Numbered from the stretch's first letter, positions 49,424 through 58,490 are shown. The stretch: DNA of 64,000 nucleotides from Streptomyces sp. CB01580 (GCF_001905795.1 NZ_LIXJ01000027.1:16198-80197), one strand, 5' to 3'. Program-made: numbers and translations. Notes: generated from the sequence alone by a model not told the origin.

Positions 49424-51379
49424 ATGACGCAGCCGCCCCAGCCACCCAACGAACCGCCCCAGGGCGGAACCGGCGCCCCGCAGAACCCGCCGCAGGGCGG
49501 TTTCGGCGCACCGCAGGATCCCCCGCAGGGTGGCTTCGGTGCACCCCAGGACCCGCCGCAGGGCGGTTTCGGCGCCCCGACGCCGCCGCCCGCCGACGCC
49601 GCTCCGCCCGCGGGCGGGCCCCACGGCGGAACCGGTGCCCCGCAGAACCCCCCGCAGGGCGGTTTCGGTGCCCCGCAGAGCCCGCAGCAGCAGCCGGGCC
49701 CCGGTTACGGCTACCCGGCCGGCCAGCCCACCCAGCCGGGATACGGCTACCCGCAGGGCGGCGCGCCCCAGCCCGGTTACGGCTACCCGCAGGGGCTGCC
49801 GCCCGGTCAGCCCCCGCAGCAGGGCTACGGCTTCCCGCCCGGCCGGCCGCCGCAGCAGGGCTACGGCTACCCGACCACTCCCATGCAGCACCCGCCGCAG
49901 CAGAACGGCGACGGGGGCGGGCGCAAGAAGTTCAGCACCCAGATGCAGATCATCGTCGCGGCGTCGGTCGCCGTGGTGCTGATCGTCGTCGCCGGTATCT
50001 GGTACGGCTCCAGCGGCGGTGACGACGACAAGAAGGACCAGGCGTCCCGGTCCAGCGGCGGCACCGGCGGCAAGGAGGACGGCACGGGCGGCACCCTCGG
50101 AGGCGGCGGCAAGGAGAAGGCGCCGACGGACCCCAAGGCCGCGGTCGCCTTCCAGGCGCCGCTGCCCAAGGTCACCGACGTCACCAAGCTCAACGGCTCC
50201 TGGCTGACCGACAAGGCGTACGTGAAGACCGGTCTGAACGAGATCGTCGGCTACGACCGGGTCAAGGGCACCAAGCTGTGGTCCATCCCGCTGGCGGGTC
50301 AGCTCTGCGCCGCCTCCCGGCACATGTCCGCGGACTACAAGACGGCCGTCGTCTTCGAGGAGGGCAGGCCGACCAAGGACAAGAAGTACCCGCCGTGCAA
50401 CCAGATAGGCGGGCTCGACCTGAAGACCGGCAAGCTCATGTGGAGCAAGTCGGTGACCGCCGAGACCAGCGGTGACGCTGCGGTCAGGTTCGCGGAGGTC
50501 ACGGTCAGCGGCACCACGGTCGCCGCGGGCGGCCTGGAGGGCGGCGCCGCCTTCGACCTGAACACCGGCGCCGAGCGCTGGAAGCCGAAGGCGAGCGCCG
50601 ACGGCTGCTCCGACCGCGGGTACGGCGGCGGCGAGGCGCTCGCGGTGGTCCGCAGCTGCGGCGGGTACGACGACCGGCAGCTCGTCGTCCAGGCGCTGAA
50701 CCCGACCACCGGCGCCCCGATCTCCTCGTTCAAGATGCCGCCCGGCGTCGACTACGCGAGCATCGTCTCCACCAAGCCGCTGGTCGTCGCGGCCGACGTC
50801 GGCGACACCGCCGGGGACGGCAGCGGCATCTCGGATTTCTTCTCGATCGACGCCTCCACCGGCAAGCTGCTCACCAGGATCGCGGCCGACGGCGACAAGT
50901 ACGCCGCGCGCTGCGCCTCCACCCAGGTCGAGTCCTGCGGCAAGGTGGCCGTCGGCAACAACCGCATCTACGTGCCGACCGAGGACCACGAGGGCACCAG
51001 CGACTACGGCGACACCAACGAGATCGTCTCGTTCGACCTCACCACCGGCAAGCCGACCGGCGACCGGGCCGACGCGGGCGAGCGGTACACGATGTTCCCG
51101 CTCCGCATGGACGGCGGCAACATCATCGCGTACAAGCTGCCCCCGTACGACAAGGGCGGCCAGATCGTCTCCATCGACGGCGGAACGTTCAAGCAGACGC
51201 TGCTGATGGAGAACCCGAGCGACAAGGCCATCCGTGACGTGGAGAGGAGCTTCACGCCGGACTACTCCGAGATGCTCTACGAGGACGGGCATCTGTACCT
51301 GTCCGGCACTCTCGTGAGCAAGCCGCACGGCTCCCTGGACACGGACCGGCGCCTGTTCGTCGGTTTCAGCCGGAAGTAA
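49424..51379 (+). CDS. Membrane-anchored PQQ-type beta-propeller protein 3
   Basis: The 651-residue protein has a cytoplasmic tail (about 1-165) with PPQGGFGAPQ(D/N) repeated five times, then PGYGYPQG repeats. One transmembrane helix (about 172-192) and an external propeller (about 225-651) with WD/PQQ-like blades (KGTKLWSIPLAGQL, TGKLMWSKS, TGAERWKPK) follow. It is more diverged from the first two, and its start lacks their shared upstream blocks; the ATG follows CGAGG at 10 bases. A strong terminator follows, closing the three-gene cluster. Confidence 0.82.
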   Translation: MTQPPQPPNEPPQGGTGAPQNPPQGGFGAPQDPPQGGFGAPQDPPQGGFGAPTPPPADAAPPAGGPHGGTGAPQNPPQGGFGAPQSPQQQPGPGYGYPAGQPTQPGYGYPQGGAPQPGYGYPQGLPPGQPPQQGYGFPPGRPPQQGYGYPTTPMQHPPQQNGDGGGRKKFSTQMQIIVAASVAVVLIVVAGIWYGSSGGDDDKKDQASRSSGGTGGKEDGTGGTLGGGGKEKAPTDPKAAVAFQAPLPKVTDVTKLNGSWLTDKAYVKTGLNEIVGYDRVKGTKLWSIPLAGQLCAASRHMSADYKTAVVFEEGRPTKDKKYPPCNQIGGLDLKTGKLMWSKSVTAETSGDAAVRFAEVTVSGTTVAAGGLEGGAAFDLNTGAERWKPKASADGCSDRGYGGGEALAVVRSCGGYDDRQLVVQALNPTTGAPISSFKMPPGVDYASIVSTKPLVVAADVGDTAGDGSGISDFFSIDASTGKLLTRIAADGDKYAARCASTQVESCGKVAVGNNRIYVPTEDHEGTSDYGDTNEIVSFDLTTGKPTGDRADAGERYTMFPLRMDGGNIIAYKLPPYDKGGQIVSIDGGTFKQTLLMENPSDKAIRDVERSFTPDYSEMLYEDGHLYLSGTLVSKPHGSLDTDRRLFVGFSRK

Positions 51380-51397
51380 CCGCCGGGCGCGGTTCGC

Positions 51398-51441
51398 GGG
51401 GGTGGTGTCCGTCCGTCGGACACCACCCCCGTACGCGTTTT
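51398..51441 (+). terminator. Strong terminator after the propeller cluster
   Basis: GGGGGTGGTGTCCG and CGGACACCACCCCC form a 14-base perfect stem with a 5-base loop; TTTT follows 8 bases later. Confidence 0.8.
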
Positions 51442-51671
51442 GGGGCCCGCGTCGCCGAGTGTCGTCGCCCCAGCCGCCGCCCGTCCTCGGCGGCGGGCGA
51501 TTGTAGCAGCGCCCGTTGGACATGACGAGGCGTCAACTGGTCGTGAGGGCAACGAGATCAGTCATCCGTGTCCTTTGGCCGATAAGGCGTCCGCGGTGCC
51601 GGACGAGCGTGTACCTTGCCGGGTCATGGTGGGCCGGGGGGTCTGGCGCCAGTGCTACGGGGGTGTGCTCG

Positions 51672-52367
51672 ATGGGTGTGCGGCTCATGGTGATCGACGA
51701 TCACCGACTGCTCGCCGAGGCGCTCGCCTCGGCGTTGAAACTGAGGGGCCACCGGGTGCTCGCGGCGGTCGCGCCGACCGCGGGGGCGGCGGAACTGGTG
51801 ATCAGCCGGGTGCCCGAGGTCTGCCTGTTCGGCACCGCGGAACCCGCCGAACCCGGCGTCTTCGACCCGGTCGTACGCATCCGGCGGGAACGCCCGCAGG
51901 TGGCCGTGGTGGTGCTCGGCCCGGTGCCCAGCCCGCGCGGGATCGCGGCGGCGTTCGCGGCGGGCGCCGCGGGATACGTCCGTCACGACGAGCGCATGGA
52001 GGGCGTCGAGCGCGCGATGACCAAGGCGCGCGCCGGGGAGGCCGCGGTGGCGCCGCAACTGCTGCAATGCGCCTTCGCCGAGCTGCTCGACCCGGCCGCC
52101 GCACCGGACGACGAGGGGCAGCGGCTGCTCCGGATGCTCACCCCGCGCGAGGTCGAGGTGCTGGTGCGGGTCGCCGAGGGCGAGGACACCCGGCTGATCG
52201 CGGAGGGGATGCGCATCGCGTCCAGCACCGCGCGCACGCATGTGCAGCGGGTGCTGATGAAGCTGGGCGTCGGCTCCCGGCTGGAGGCCGCGGCGCTCGC
52301 GGCCCGCACGGGGCTGCTGGACCGGGCCGCTACGGTCCCGGGGCAGGGACGGCCGGAAGCCGGCTGA
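51672..52367 (+). CDS. LuxR-family response regulator lacking the phospho-acceptor Asp
   Basis: The 231-residue protein has a receiver-like domain (about 1-120) starting VRLMVIDDHRLLAEAL and a C-terminal LuxR helix-turn-helix (about 160-220; LTPREVEVLVRVAEGED...TARTHVQRVLMKLGVGSR). The place where the phosphorylated Asp normally follows strand 3 reads EVCLFGTAEP, with no Asp, and the conserved Lys near strand 5 is replaced (GYVRHDER). It is therefore probably an atypical regulator controlled without phosphorylation. No sensor kinase lies nearby. ATG 51672 was chosen; GTG 51663 is an alternative. Confidence 0.83.
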   Translation: MGVRLMVIDDHRLLAEALASALKLRGHRVLAAVAPTAGAAELVISRVPEVCLFGTAEPAEPGVFDPVVRIRRERPQVAVVVLGPVPSPRGIAAAFAAGAAGYVRHDERMEGVERAMTKARAGEAAVAPQLLQCAFAELLDPAAAPDDEGQRLLRMLTPREVEVLVRVAEGEDTRLIAEGMRIASSTARTHVQRVLMKLGVGSRLEAAALAARTGLLDRAATVPGQGRPEAG

Positions 52368-52571
52368 CGCTCCCGGGCCCGGGCCCTGGCCCGGCCCCGG
52401 ACCCGCTGCCGGTCCTCTCCGCCCGTTCCCGTTCCCGTCCGGAGGGGCCGGGCCCGTAACCCGCTGAGGCGCATTCGTACGCACTCCTTCCCGGCCGCGC
52501 ACCCCGCCTGCGCGGCACCCCTTCACGCCCTCCGCCCACACCTCGGCCCCCGTGCCGCACCTCCGATGCCG

Positions 52572-52620
52572 CCGTTGACGTCAATGTTGACTTGTGATTC
52601 ATTATGTTTGATTGTGTTTG
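52572..52620 (+). promoter_or_regulatory. Candidate gal operon promoter
   Basis: An AT-rich island unusual for this genome contains GTTGACGTCAATGTTGACTT, with two TTGAC elements 13 bases apart, then TGATTCATTATGTTTGATTG with TGATT/TTGATTG repeats. TTGACT with a downstream GATTGT (17-base spacing) or TATGTT could be -35/-10. Streptomyces gal operons have a galactose-inducible promoter (galP1) here; this assignment is by position and composition. Confidence 0.55.
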
Positions 52621-52630
52621 GAGGAGTCTG

Positions 52631-53674
52631 GTGAAGAAGACGGTCACGACGCTCGCCGACGGCCGGGAGCTGCTCTACTACGACAGCCACGACGACGTCG
52701 TGCGCGACGCCGTCGACCAGCGGCCCCTCGGCGCCGTGTCGACCTCGTCCGAGATCCGCCGGGACCCGCTCCTCGGCGACAGCGTCGCCATCGCCTCGCA
52801 CCGGCAGGGCCGCATCTACCACCCGCCGGCCGACGAGTGCCCGCTCTGCCCCTCGCGCGACGGCCGGCGCAGCGAGATCCCCGAGGCGGACTACGAGGTC
52901 GCCGTCTTCGAGAACCGCTTCCCCTCGCTCGCCGGTGACTCCGGCCGCTGCGAGGTCGTCTGCTTCACCTCCGACCACGACGCGTCGTTCGCCGACCTCA
53001 CCGAGGAGCAGGCCGCCCTGGTCCTGGCGGCCTGGACCGACCGCACCGCCGAGTTCGCCCGGCTTCCCCAGGTCCGGCAGGTGTTCTGCTTCGAGAACCG
53101 GGGCGCCGAGATCGGTGTCACGCTCGGCCATCCGCACGGGCAGATCTACGGGTACCCGTTCGTCACCCCCCGCACCGAGCTGATGCTCCGCTCGGCGGCC
53201 ACCCACCGCGCCACGACCGGCCGCAACCTCTTCGACGACGTGGTGGACCGCGAGGAGGCCGACGGCTCGCGGGTCGTCATCCCCGGTGAACACTGGATCG
53301 CCTTCGTGCCGTACGCGGCCCACTGGCCGTACGAGGTGCACCTCTACCCCCGCCGCCGCGTCCCCGACCTGCGGGAGCTGGACGACGCCGCGCGCGCCGA
53401 GTTCCCGCAGATCTATCTGGAACTCCTGCGACGGTTCGACCGGATCTTCGGCCCCGGCGAGCCGCCGACCCCGTACATCTCGGCCTGGCACCAGGCCCCG
53501 TTCGAGGCACCCGGCAGGGAGGACTTCGGGCTGCATCTGGAGCTTTTCACCATCCGACGTACCTCCGGCAAGCTGAAGTTCCTCGCGGGTTCCGAATCCG
53601 GCATGAACGTGTTCATCAACGATGTGCCGCCGGAGGCCGCGGCCCAGCGACTGCGAGAGGTAGCGAGCGAGTGA
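52631..53674 (+). CDS. galT: Galactose-1-phosphate uridylyltransferase GalT
   Basis: The 347-residue protein has the GalT motifs: metal-binding ECPLCPSRDG, ENRFPSL, and the catalytic LGHPHGQIYGYPF with its His-Pro-His triad, then WHQAPF. It exchanges UMP between UDP-glucose and galactose-1-phosphate in the Leloir pathway. The GTG at 52631 follows GGAGGAG. It is the first gene of galTEK and overlaps galE by 4 bases. Confidence 0.93.
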   Translation: MKKTVTTLADGRELLYYDSHDDVVRDAVDQRPLGAVSTSSEIRRDPLLGDSVAIASHRQGRIYHPPADECPLCPSRDGRRSEIPEADYEVAVFENRFPSLAGDSGRCEVVCFTSDHDASFADLTEEQAALVLAAWTDRTAEFARLPQVRQVFCFENRGAEIGVTLGHPHGQIYGYPFVTPRTELMLRSAATHRATTGRNLFDDVVDREEADGSRVVIPGEHWIAFVPYAAHWPYEVHLYPRRRVPDLRELDDAARAEFPQIYLELLRRFDRIFGPGEPPTPYISAWHQAPFEAPGREDFGLHLELFTIRRTSGKLKFLAGSESGMNVFINDVPPEAAAQRLREVASE

Positions 53675-54651
53675 GCAAGCCCCAGAAGAAGTACCTGGTC
53701 ACGGGCGGTGCGGGATATGTCGGCAGCGTGGTCGCCCAGCATCTGCTGGAGGCCGGTCACGCGGTCACCGTTCTCGACGACCTGTCCACCGGGTTCCGGG
53801 AGGGCGTCCCGGACGGGGCCGAGTTCATCGAGGGCCGGATCCAGGACGCCGCGAAGTGGCTGGATCCCTCCTACGACGGGGTGCTGCACTTCGCCGCCTT
53901 CTCGCAGGTCGGCGAGTCCGTCACCAACCCGGAGAAGTACTGGGTGAACAACGTCGGCGGTTCCGTCGCGCTGCTCGCCGCGATGCGGGACGCCGGGGTT
54001 CGGACCCTGGTCTTCTCCTCCACGGCCGCGACCTACGGCGAACCCGCCACCACCCCCATCACCGAGTCCGACGCCACCGCCCCCACCAACCCCTACGGCG
54101 CCACCAAGCTCGCCGTCGACCACATGATCAGCGGCGAGGCGGCCGCGCACGGACTGGCGGCGGTCTCCCTGCGCTACTTCAACGTGGCGGGGGCGTACGG
54201 CGGTTGCGGCGAGCGGCACTGCCCCGAGACGCACCTCATCCCGCTCGTCCTCCAAGTCGCCCTCGGGCAGCGGGAGTCCATCGCCGTGTACGGCGACGAC
54301 TACCCGACCCCCGACGGCACCTGCGTCCGCGACTACATCCACGTCGCCGACCTCGCCGAGGCGCATCTGCTGGCCCTGGACGCGGCCACCCCGGGCGAGC
54401 ACCTGATCTGCAACCTCGGCAACGGCAACGGCTTCTCCGTGCGCGAGGTCATCGAGACCGTCCGCGAGGTCACCGGCCATCCCGTGCCCGAGACCGCGGG
54501 TCCACGCCGGGCCGGCGACCCCGCCGTGCTGGTCGCCTCCGCCACCACCGCCAGGGAACGGCTCGGCTGGACGCCGTCGCGTGCCGACCTGGCCGGGATC
54601 GTCGCCGACGCCTGGACGTTCGCCCGCCGAGAGGAACCCACCGCACCATGA
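53671..54651 (+). CDS. galE: UDP-glucose 4-epimerase GalE
   Basis: The 326-residue extended SDR has the NAD-binding TGGAGYVGS motif, the catalytic Y-x3-K in NPYGATKLAVD, the Ser/Thr in SSTAATYGEP, and RDYIHVADLAEAH. It interconverts UDP-glucose and UDP-galactose. It overlaps both galT and galK by 4 bases, so the three enzymes are made together. Confidence 0.93.
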   Translation: MSKPQKKYLVTGGAGYVGSVVAQHLLEAGHAVTVLDDLSTGFREGVPDGAEFIEGRIQDAAKWLDPSYDGVLHFAAFSQVGESVTNPEKYWVNNVGGSVALLAAMRDAGVRTLVFSSTAATYGEPATTPITESDATAPTNPYGATKLAVDHMISGEAAAHGLAAVSLRYFNVAGAYGGCGERHCPETHLIPLVLQVALGQRESIAVYGDDYPTPDGTCVRDYIHVADLAEAHLLALDAATPGEHLICNLGNGNGFSVREVIETVREVTGHPVPETAGPRRAGDPAVLVASATTARERLGWTPSRADLAGIVADAWTFARREEPTAP

Positions 54652-55862
54652 CCGCGCAGCACCCCCTGACCACCACTGTCGGCACCGCCCCCGCCCCCGC
54701 GGAGGACACCGACCCGGCCGCGGCCTTCACCGAGCTGTACGGGCGCGCCCCCGAGGGGATCTGGGCGGCGCCCGGCCGGGTCAACCTGATCGGCGAGTAC
54801 ACCGACTTCAACGACGGTTTCGTCATGCCGCTCGCCCTGCCGCACACCGCGCGCGCCGCGGTCGCCCGCCGCACCGACGGCGAACTGCGGCTCCATTCGG
54901 CCGACGTGCCGGACGGGGTCGTGAGCCTCCGGGTCGACGAACTCGCCCCGCACCAGGGGCACGGCTGGGCCGCGTACCCGGCCGGAGTCGTCTGGGCGCT
55001 GCGCGAGGCCGGCCACCCGGTCACCGGGGCGGACATCCACCTCACCTCCACCGTGCCCACCGGCGCCGGTCTCTCCTCCTCCGCCGCCCTGGAGGTCGTC
55101 ACCGCGTTCGCCCTGAACGACCTCTTCGGGCTCGGGCTCTCCGCCCCCGAGCTGGCGGTCCTCGGGCAGCGAGCCGAGAACGACTTCGTCGGCGTGCCGT
55201 GCGGGATCATGGACCAGATGGCCTCCGCCTGCTGCACCGACGGCCACGCCCTGTACCTCGACACCCGTGACCTCACCCAGCGCCAGGTCCCCTTCGACCT
55301 GGCCGCGCACGGGCTGCGGCTGCTGGTCGTCGACACCCGGGTCAAGCACGCGCTGGGCGACGGCGCGTACGCCGAGCGGCGGGCCGCCTGCGAGGCGGGG
55401 GCCGCCGCGCTCGGCCTGCGCACCCTGCGCGAGCTGCCGTACGAGGGTCTCGGAGCGGCCCTGGAGACCCTGGCCGGGGCGGGCGTGGACGAGTCGGTGG
55501 TGCGCTGCGTGCGCCATGTGGTGAGCGACAACCACCGTGTGGAGCAGGTCATCGCGCTGCTCGACGCGGGCGACGTGCGCGCGACGGGCCCGGTCCTCGA
55601 CGCGGGGCACGCCTCGCTCCGCGACGATCTGCGGGTCTCCTGCCCGGAGCTGGACCTGGTGGTGTCGGCGGCGGGCGCGGCCGGGGCCCACGGCGCGCGG
55701 ATGACCGGCGGCGGCTTCGGCGGCTCGGCGATCGTCCTGGTGGACGAGGCGTCGGCGGACAAGGTCGCCGAGTCCCTGACGGCGGCGTTCGCCGCGGCGG
55801 GACACACGGAGCCGAGGATCTTCCCGGCGGTGCCCTCCGTGGGCGCCCGCCGCCTCGCCTGA
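54648..55862 (+). CDS. galK: Galactokinase GalK
   Basis: The 404-residue GHMP kinase has the galactokinase signature PGRVNLIGEYTDFNDG, the ATP loop PTGAGLSSSAALE, CGIMDQMAS and the C-terminal MTGGGFGGSAI. It phosphorylates galactose, the first Leloir step. The ATG overlaps the galE stop (ATGA). It is the last gene of the operon. Confidence 0.94.
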   Translation: MTAQHPLTTTVGTAPAPAEDTDPAAAFTELYGRAPEGIWAAPGRVNLIGEYTDFNDGFVMPLALPHTARAAVARRTDGELRLHSADVPDGVVSLRVDELAPHQGHGWAAYPAGVVWALREAGHPVTGADIHLTSTVPTGAGLSSSAALEVVTAFALNDLFGLGLSAPELAVLGQRAENDFVGVPCGIMDQMASACCTDGHALYLDTRDLTQRQVPFDLAAHGLRLLVVDTRVKHALGDGAYAERRAACEAGAAALGLRTLRELPYEGLGAALETLAGAGVDESVVRCVRHVVSDNHRVEQVIALLDAGDVRATGPVLDAGHASLRDDLRVSCPELDLVVSAAGAAGAHGARMTGGGFGGSAIVLVDEASADKVAESLTAAFAAAGHTEPRIFPAVPSVGARRLA

Positions 55863-56257
55863 GCCCACCCCCCGTCCGCGTACGGACGCGAACCGTCGCG
55901 CACGGTCCGAACCCCGAGTGCGGACCACGAACCGTCATGTACGGGCCACGAACCGCCCGCGGAGGAACCCTCACCGCCCACGGACCGACCGGCATCGGCC
56001 AACGACCGACCGGTGCCGGTCAGTTCTGGGAATCGCCCTCGGTGCCGGTCGCCCCGCCGTACCCTGATGCACAGCACCGGTGGGGGCCGGTGCCGATTCA
56101 GGGGTACGAGACAGTCGGGTACGGCGCCCGGGGCGGGTGGCAGTCGACAGCACGGCGGCGGCCGTGGGACTGCGGTCCAACTCCCCGGTCCGGGCGGCCG
56201 TACCCGCGTCGTTGCGTTCCTTCGGCGGGCCGGGGGTGGCCCGGCAACAGAGGCAGC
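55863..56257. other. Gene-free stretch between galK and the second response regulator
   Basis: It contains imperfect repeats of CACGAACCGT and several GACCGACCGG-type motifs (55880-56020), but no convincing gene or T-rich terminator. The open reading frame that runs through it belongs to the downstream regulator's frame and lacks a ribosome binding site. Confidence 0.5.
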
Positions 56258-57085
56258 ATGGGGGTGCCTGTGGCCCGTATCCGGGTTCTCGTGGTGGACG
56301 ACCACCGTATTTTCGCCGAATCACTGGCGGCCGCGCTGGCGGCCGAGCCCGACGTGGAGGTGTCGGCGGCGGGCAGCGGCCCGGCGGCGCTGCGCTGCCT
56401 GGAGCGGGCGGCCGCCGACGGGCGCGGCTACGACGTGATGCTGATCGACGCCGAACTGGGCGCCCTGGCGACGGTGGGCGGGCGCCGCGCACCCGCGCCC
56501 GACCCGGCGCCGCGCGCCGGGGAGACCGCGCCGGTGGACGGGATCTCGCTGGTCGCGGGCGTCCACTCCGCCCGGCCGTCGGTGCGCACGGTGGTGCTCG
56601 CCGAGAAGGACGACCCGCACCGGGCCGCCCTGGCGCTCCAGGCCGGGGCATCCGGCTGGGTCGCCAAGGACTGCTCGCTGCAGCGGCTGCTCACGGTCGT
56701 ACGAGGGGTGCTGCGCGACGAGACGCACCTGCCCCCGGCCCTGCTCACCGGCGTCCTGCGGGAGCTGACCGCGGCCCGCAGACATCGCACCGAGAGCGAG
56801 CGGCTCGTCGAGTCGCTGACCCCGCGCGAGCGCGAGGTGCTGCGCTGCATGGTGGCGGGACTGGGCCGCAAGGCGGTCGCGGAGCGCCTCTTCCTCTCGC
56901 CGCACACGGTGCGCACCCACATGCAGAACGTCCTGGGGAAGCTGGACGTGCACTCCACCCTGGCCGCGGTCGCGCTGGCGCGACGGGCGGGCATCGGCCC
57001 GGTCGACCTGGAACCGGACGACCCCGCCCTCACCGGGAACGTCCTATCCGGGAATGTTGTCGAACGGGGCGGTCAACTGGCGTAG
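56258..57085 (+). CDS. LuxR-family response regulator
   Basis: The 275-residue protein has a receiver domain (VARIRVLVVDDHRIFAESL at about 5-23, presumed phospho-acceptor Asp in DVMLIDAELG, conserved Lys in GWVAKDCS). The receiver is interrupted by a 30-residue Pro/Ala-rich loop after the acceptor strand. A C-terminal LuxR HTH (LTPREREVLRCMVAGLGRK...TVRTHMQNVLGKL) follows. No kinase gene is adjacent. ATG 56258 follows AGAGG; GTG 56270 is possible. Its end overlaps the end of the convergent MarR gene by 42 bases. Confidence 0.84.
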   Translation: MGVPVARIRVLVVDDHRIFAESLAAALAAEPDVEVSAAGSGPAALRCLERAAADGRGYDVMLIDAELGALATVGGRRAPAPDPAPRAGETAPVDGISLVAGVHSARPSVRTVVLAEKDDPHRAALALQAGASGWVAKDCSLQRLLTVVRGVLRDETHLPPALLTGVLRELTAARRHRTESERLVESLTPREREVLRCMVAGLGRKAVAERLFLSPHTVRTHMQNVLGKLDVHSTLAAVALARRAGIGPVDLEPDDPALTGNVLSGNVVERGGQLA

Positions 57086-57541
57086 CAGCCCGGCCAGTTC
57101 GGCGCACTCGCGGGTGGAGAGCCTGGCGAGGATGGCGCGTTCCTGGGCGAGCAGCCCGGCCAGCGACTGATCCGCCTTGTCGCGTCCCTCGGCGGTGAGC
57201 CGGACGAGCACGCCCCGGCGGTCGTTCGGGTCCGGCAGCCGTTCCACGAGGTTCTTCTTGGCCAGCCGGTCGATGCGGTTGGTCATCGTGCCCGAGGTGA
57301 CCAGGGTCTGCGTCAGCAACTGGCCGGGGGAGAGCTGATAGGGGGCGCCCGCGCGGCGCAGCGACGTCAGCACGTCGAACTCCCACGGCTCCAGGCCGTG
57401 CTCGGAGAACGCGATGCGGCGGGCCCGGTCCAGATGACGGGCCAGTCGGGAGACGCGGCTCAGTACCTCAAGCGGTTCCACGTCGAGGTCGGGGCGCTCG
57501 CGGCGCCATGCAGCGACCAGTCGGTCGACCTCGTCCTCCAT
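57044..57541 (-). CDS. tamR: MarR-family regulator, TamR-like
   Basis: The 165-residue protein has the MarR winged helix (about 60-130): EHGLEPWEFDVLTSLRRAG, then GTMTNRIDRLAKKNLVERLPD and DRRGVLVRLTAEG. It is divergent from a trans-aconitate methyltransferase gene, exactly as S. coelicolor TamR is placed beside tam. TamR loosens from DNA when it binds citrate, cis- or trans-aconitate. Three phased palindromes lie in the shared promoter. The 3' end overlaps the response regulator gene tail-to-tail. Confidence 0.85.
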   Translation of the reverse strand: MEDEVDRLVAAWRRERPDLDVEPLEVLSRVSRLARHLDRARRIAFSEHGLEPWEFDVLTSLRRAGAPYQLSPGQLLTQTLVTSGTMTNRIDRLAKKNLVERLPDPNDRRGVLVRLTAEGRDKADQSLAGLLAQERAILARLSTRECAELAGLLRQLTAPFDNIPG

Positions 57542-57577
57542 ACCGCTCAGTGTAGAGGATCTGTCGACGTGAAGTCT

Positions 57578-57619
57578 CTTGAACTCAAGTATCTCGAATT
57601 CAAGTATCTTGACATCGAG
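57578..57619. promoter_or_regulatory. Triple palindromic operator between tamR and tam
   Basis: CTTGAACTCAAG (57578-57589), CTCGAATTCAAG (57593-57604) and CTTGACATCGAG (57608-57619) repeat every 15 bases, separated by a TAT-like spacer. They form a probable TamR binding array that would control both divergent genes. Confidence 0.75.
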
Positions 57620-57644
57620 TTAAATCTGGCGCGATGCTGGTCCC

Positions 57645-58490
57645 ATGACCGCACCCGTCTGGGATCCGCAGCAGTACCTGCGCCACGCCGACCACCGCAC
57701 CCGCCCCTTCCACGACCTCCTGGCCCGCGTCCCCGACCCGCCGACAGCCCCCGCACCCCGCGTCGCCGACCTCGGCTGCGGCGCCGGGAACGTCACCGTC
57801 CTCCTCGCCGACCGCTGGCCCGGGGCCCGCATCACCGGCTACGACAACTCCCCGCAGATGCTGGAACGGGCCCGGACCCACGCCGGACCCCTCCTGGACT
57901 TCACCGAGGCCGACGCCGCGACCTGGGCCCCCGCCGAGCCGTACGACCTGATCGTCTCCAACGCCCTGCTCCAGTGGGTCCCCGGCCACGCCGCCCGCTT
58001 CCCCGTCTGGCTGGACGCCCTCACCCCCGGCGGCACGCTCGCCCTCCAGGTCCCCGGCAACTTCGACCAGCCCACCCACGTCCTGATGCGGGAACTCGCC
58101 GACTCCCCGCGCTGGCGCGACCGCCTCGGCGGCGTACTGCGCCACACCGACGCGGTGCTCACCCCCGCCGCCTACCTCGACGCCCTGACCGTCCCCGGCG
58201 TCACGGCCGACGTCTGGGAGACCACCTACCTGCATCTGCTGCCCGGCGAGGACCCGGTGCTCGACTGGGTGAAGGGCACCGGCCTGCGCCCCGTCCTCAC
58301 CGCCCTCGCCGACGACCCCGAGGCCCGTGAGGAGTTCCTCACCGCCTACCGCGACCTGCTGCGCACCGCCTATCCGGCGGGCCCGCACGGCACGGTCCTC
58401 CCGTTCCGCCGCGTCTTCGCCGTGGCCCACAAGGAGACCCGGAGCAGGACCCGGACCGACCGCCGCCCCGCGACCCCCGAGGAGAAGTGA
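57645..58490 (+). CDS. tam: Trans-aconitate 2-methyltransferase
   Basis: The 281-residue class I methyltransferase has VADLGCGAGNVTVLLADRWP (SAM motif I), GYDNSPQML, NALLQWVPGH, and a helical insert typical of Tam. It esterifies trans-aconitate, an inhibitor of aconitase that arises from cis-aconitate. The divergent tamR gene supports the assignment. The stop shares a base with the start of the VOC protein gene (TGATG). Confidence 0.88.
   Translation: MTAPVWDPQQYLRHADHRTRPFHDLLARVPDPPTAPAPRVADLGCGAGNVTVLLADRWPGARITGYDNSPQMLERARTHAGPLLDFTEADAATWAPAEPYDLIVSNALLQWVPGHAARFPVWLDALTPGGTLALQVPGNFDQPTHVLMRELADSPRWRDRLGGVLRHTDAVLTPAAYLDALTVPGVTADVWETTYLHLLPGEDPVLDWVKGTGLRPVLTALADDPEAREEFLTAYRDLLRTAYPAGPHGTVLPFRRVFAVAHKETRSRTRTDRRPATPEEK

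Noticed and set aside
49440..49880. Tandem DNA repeats as a CRISPR or integrating element
   Set aside because: The repeats encode in-frame PPQGGFGAPQ and PGYGYPQG units of a membrane protein tail.
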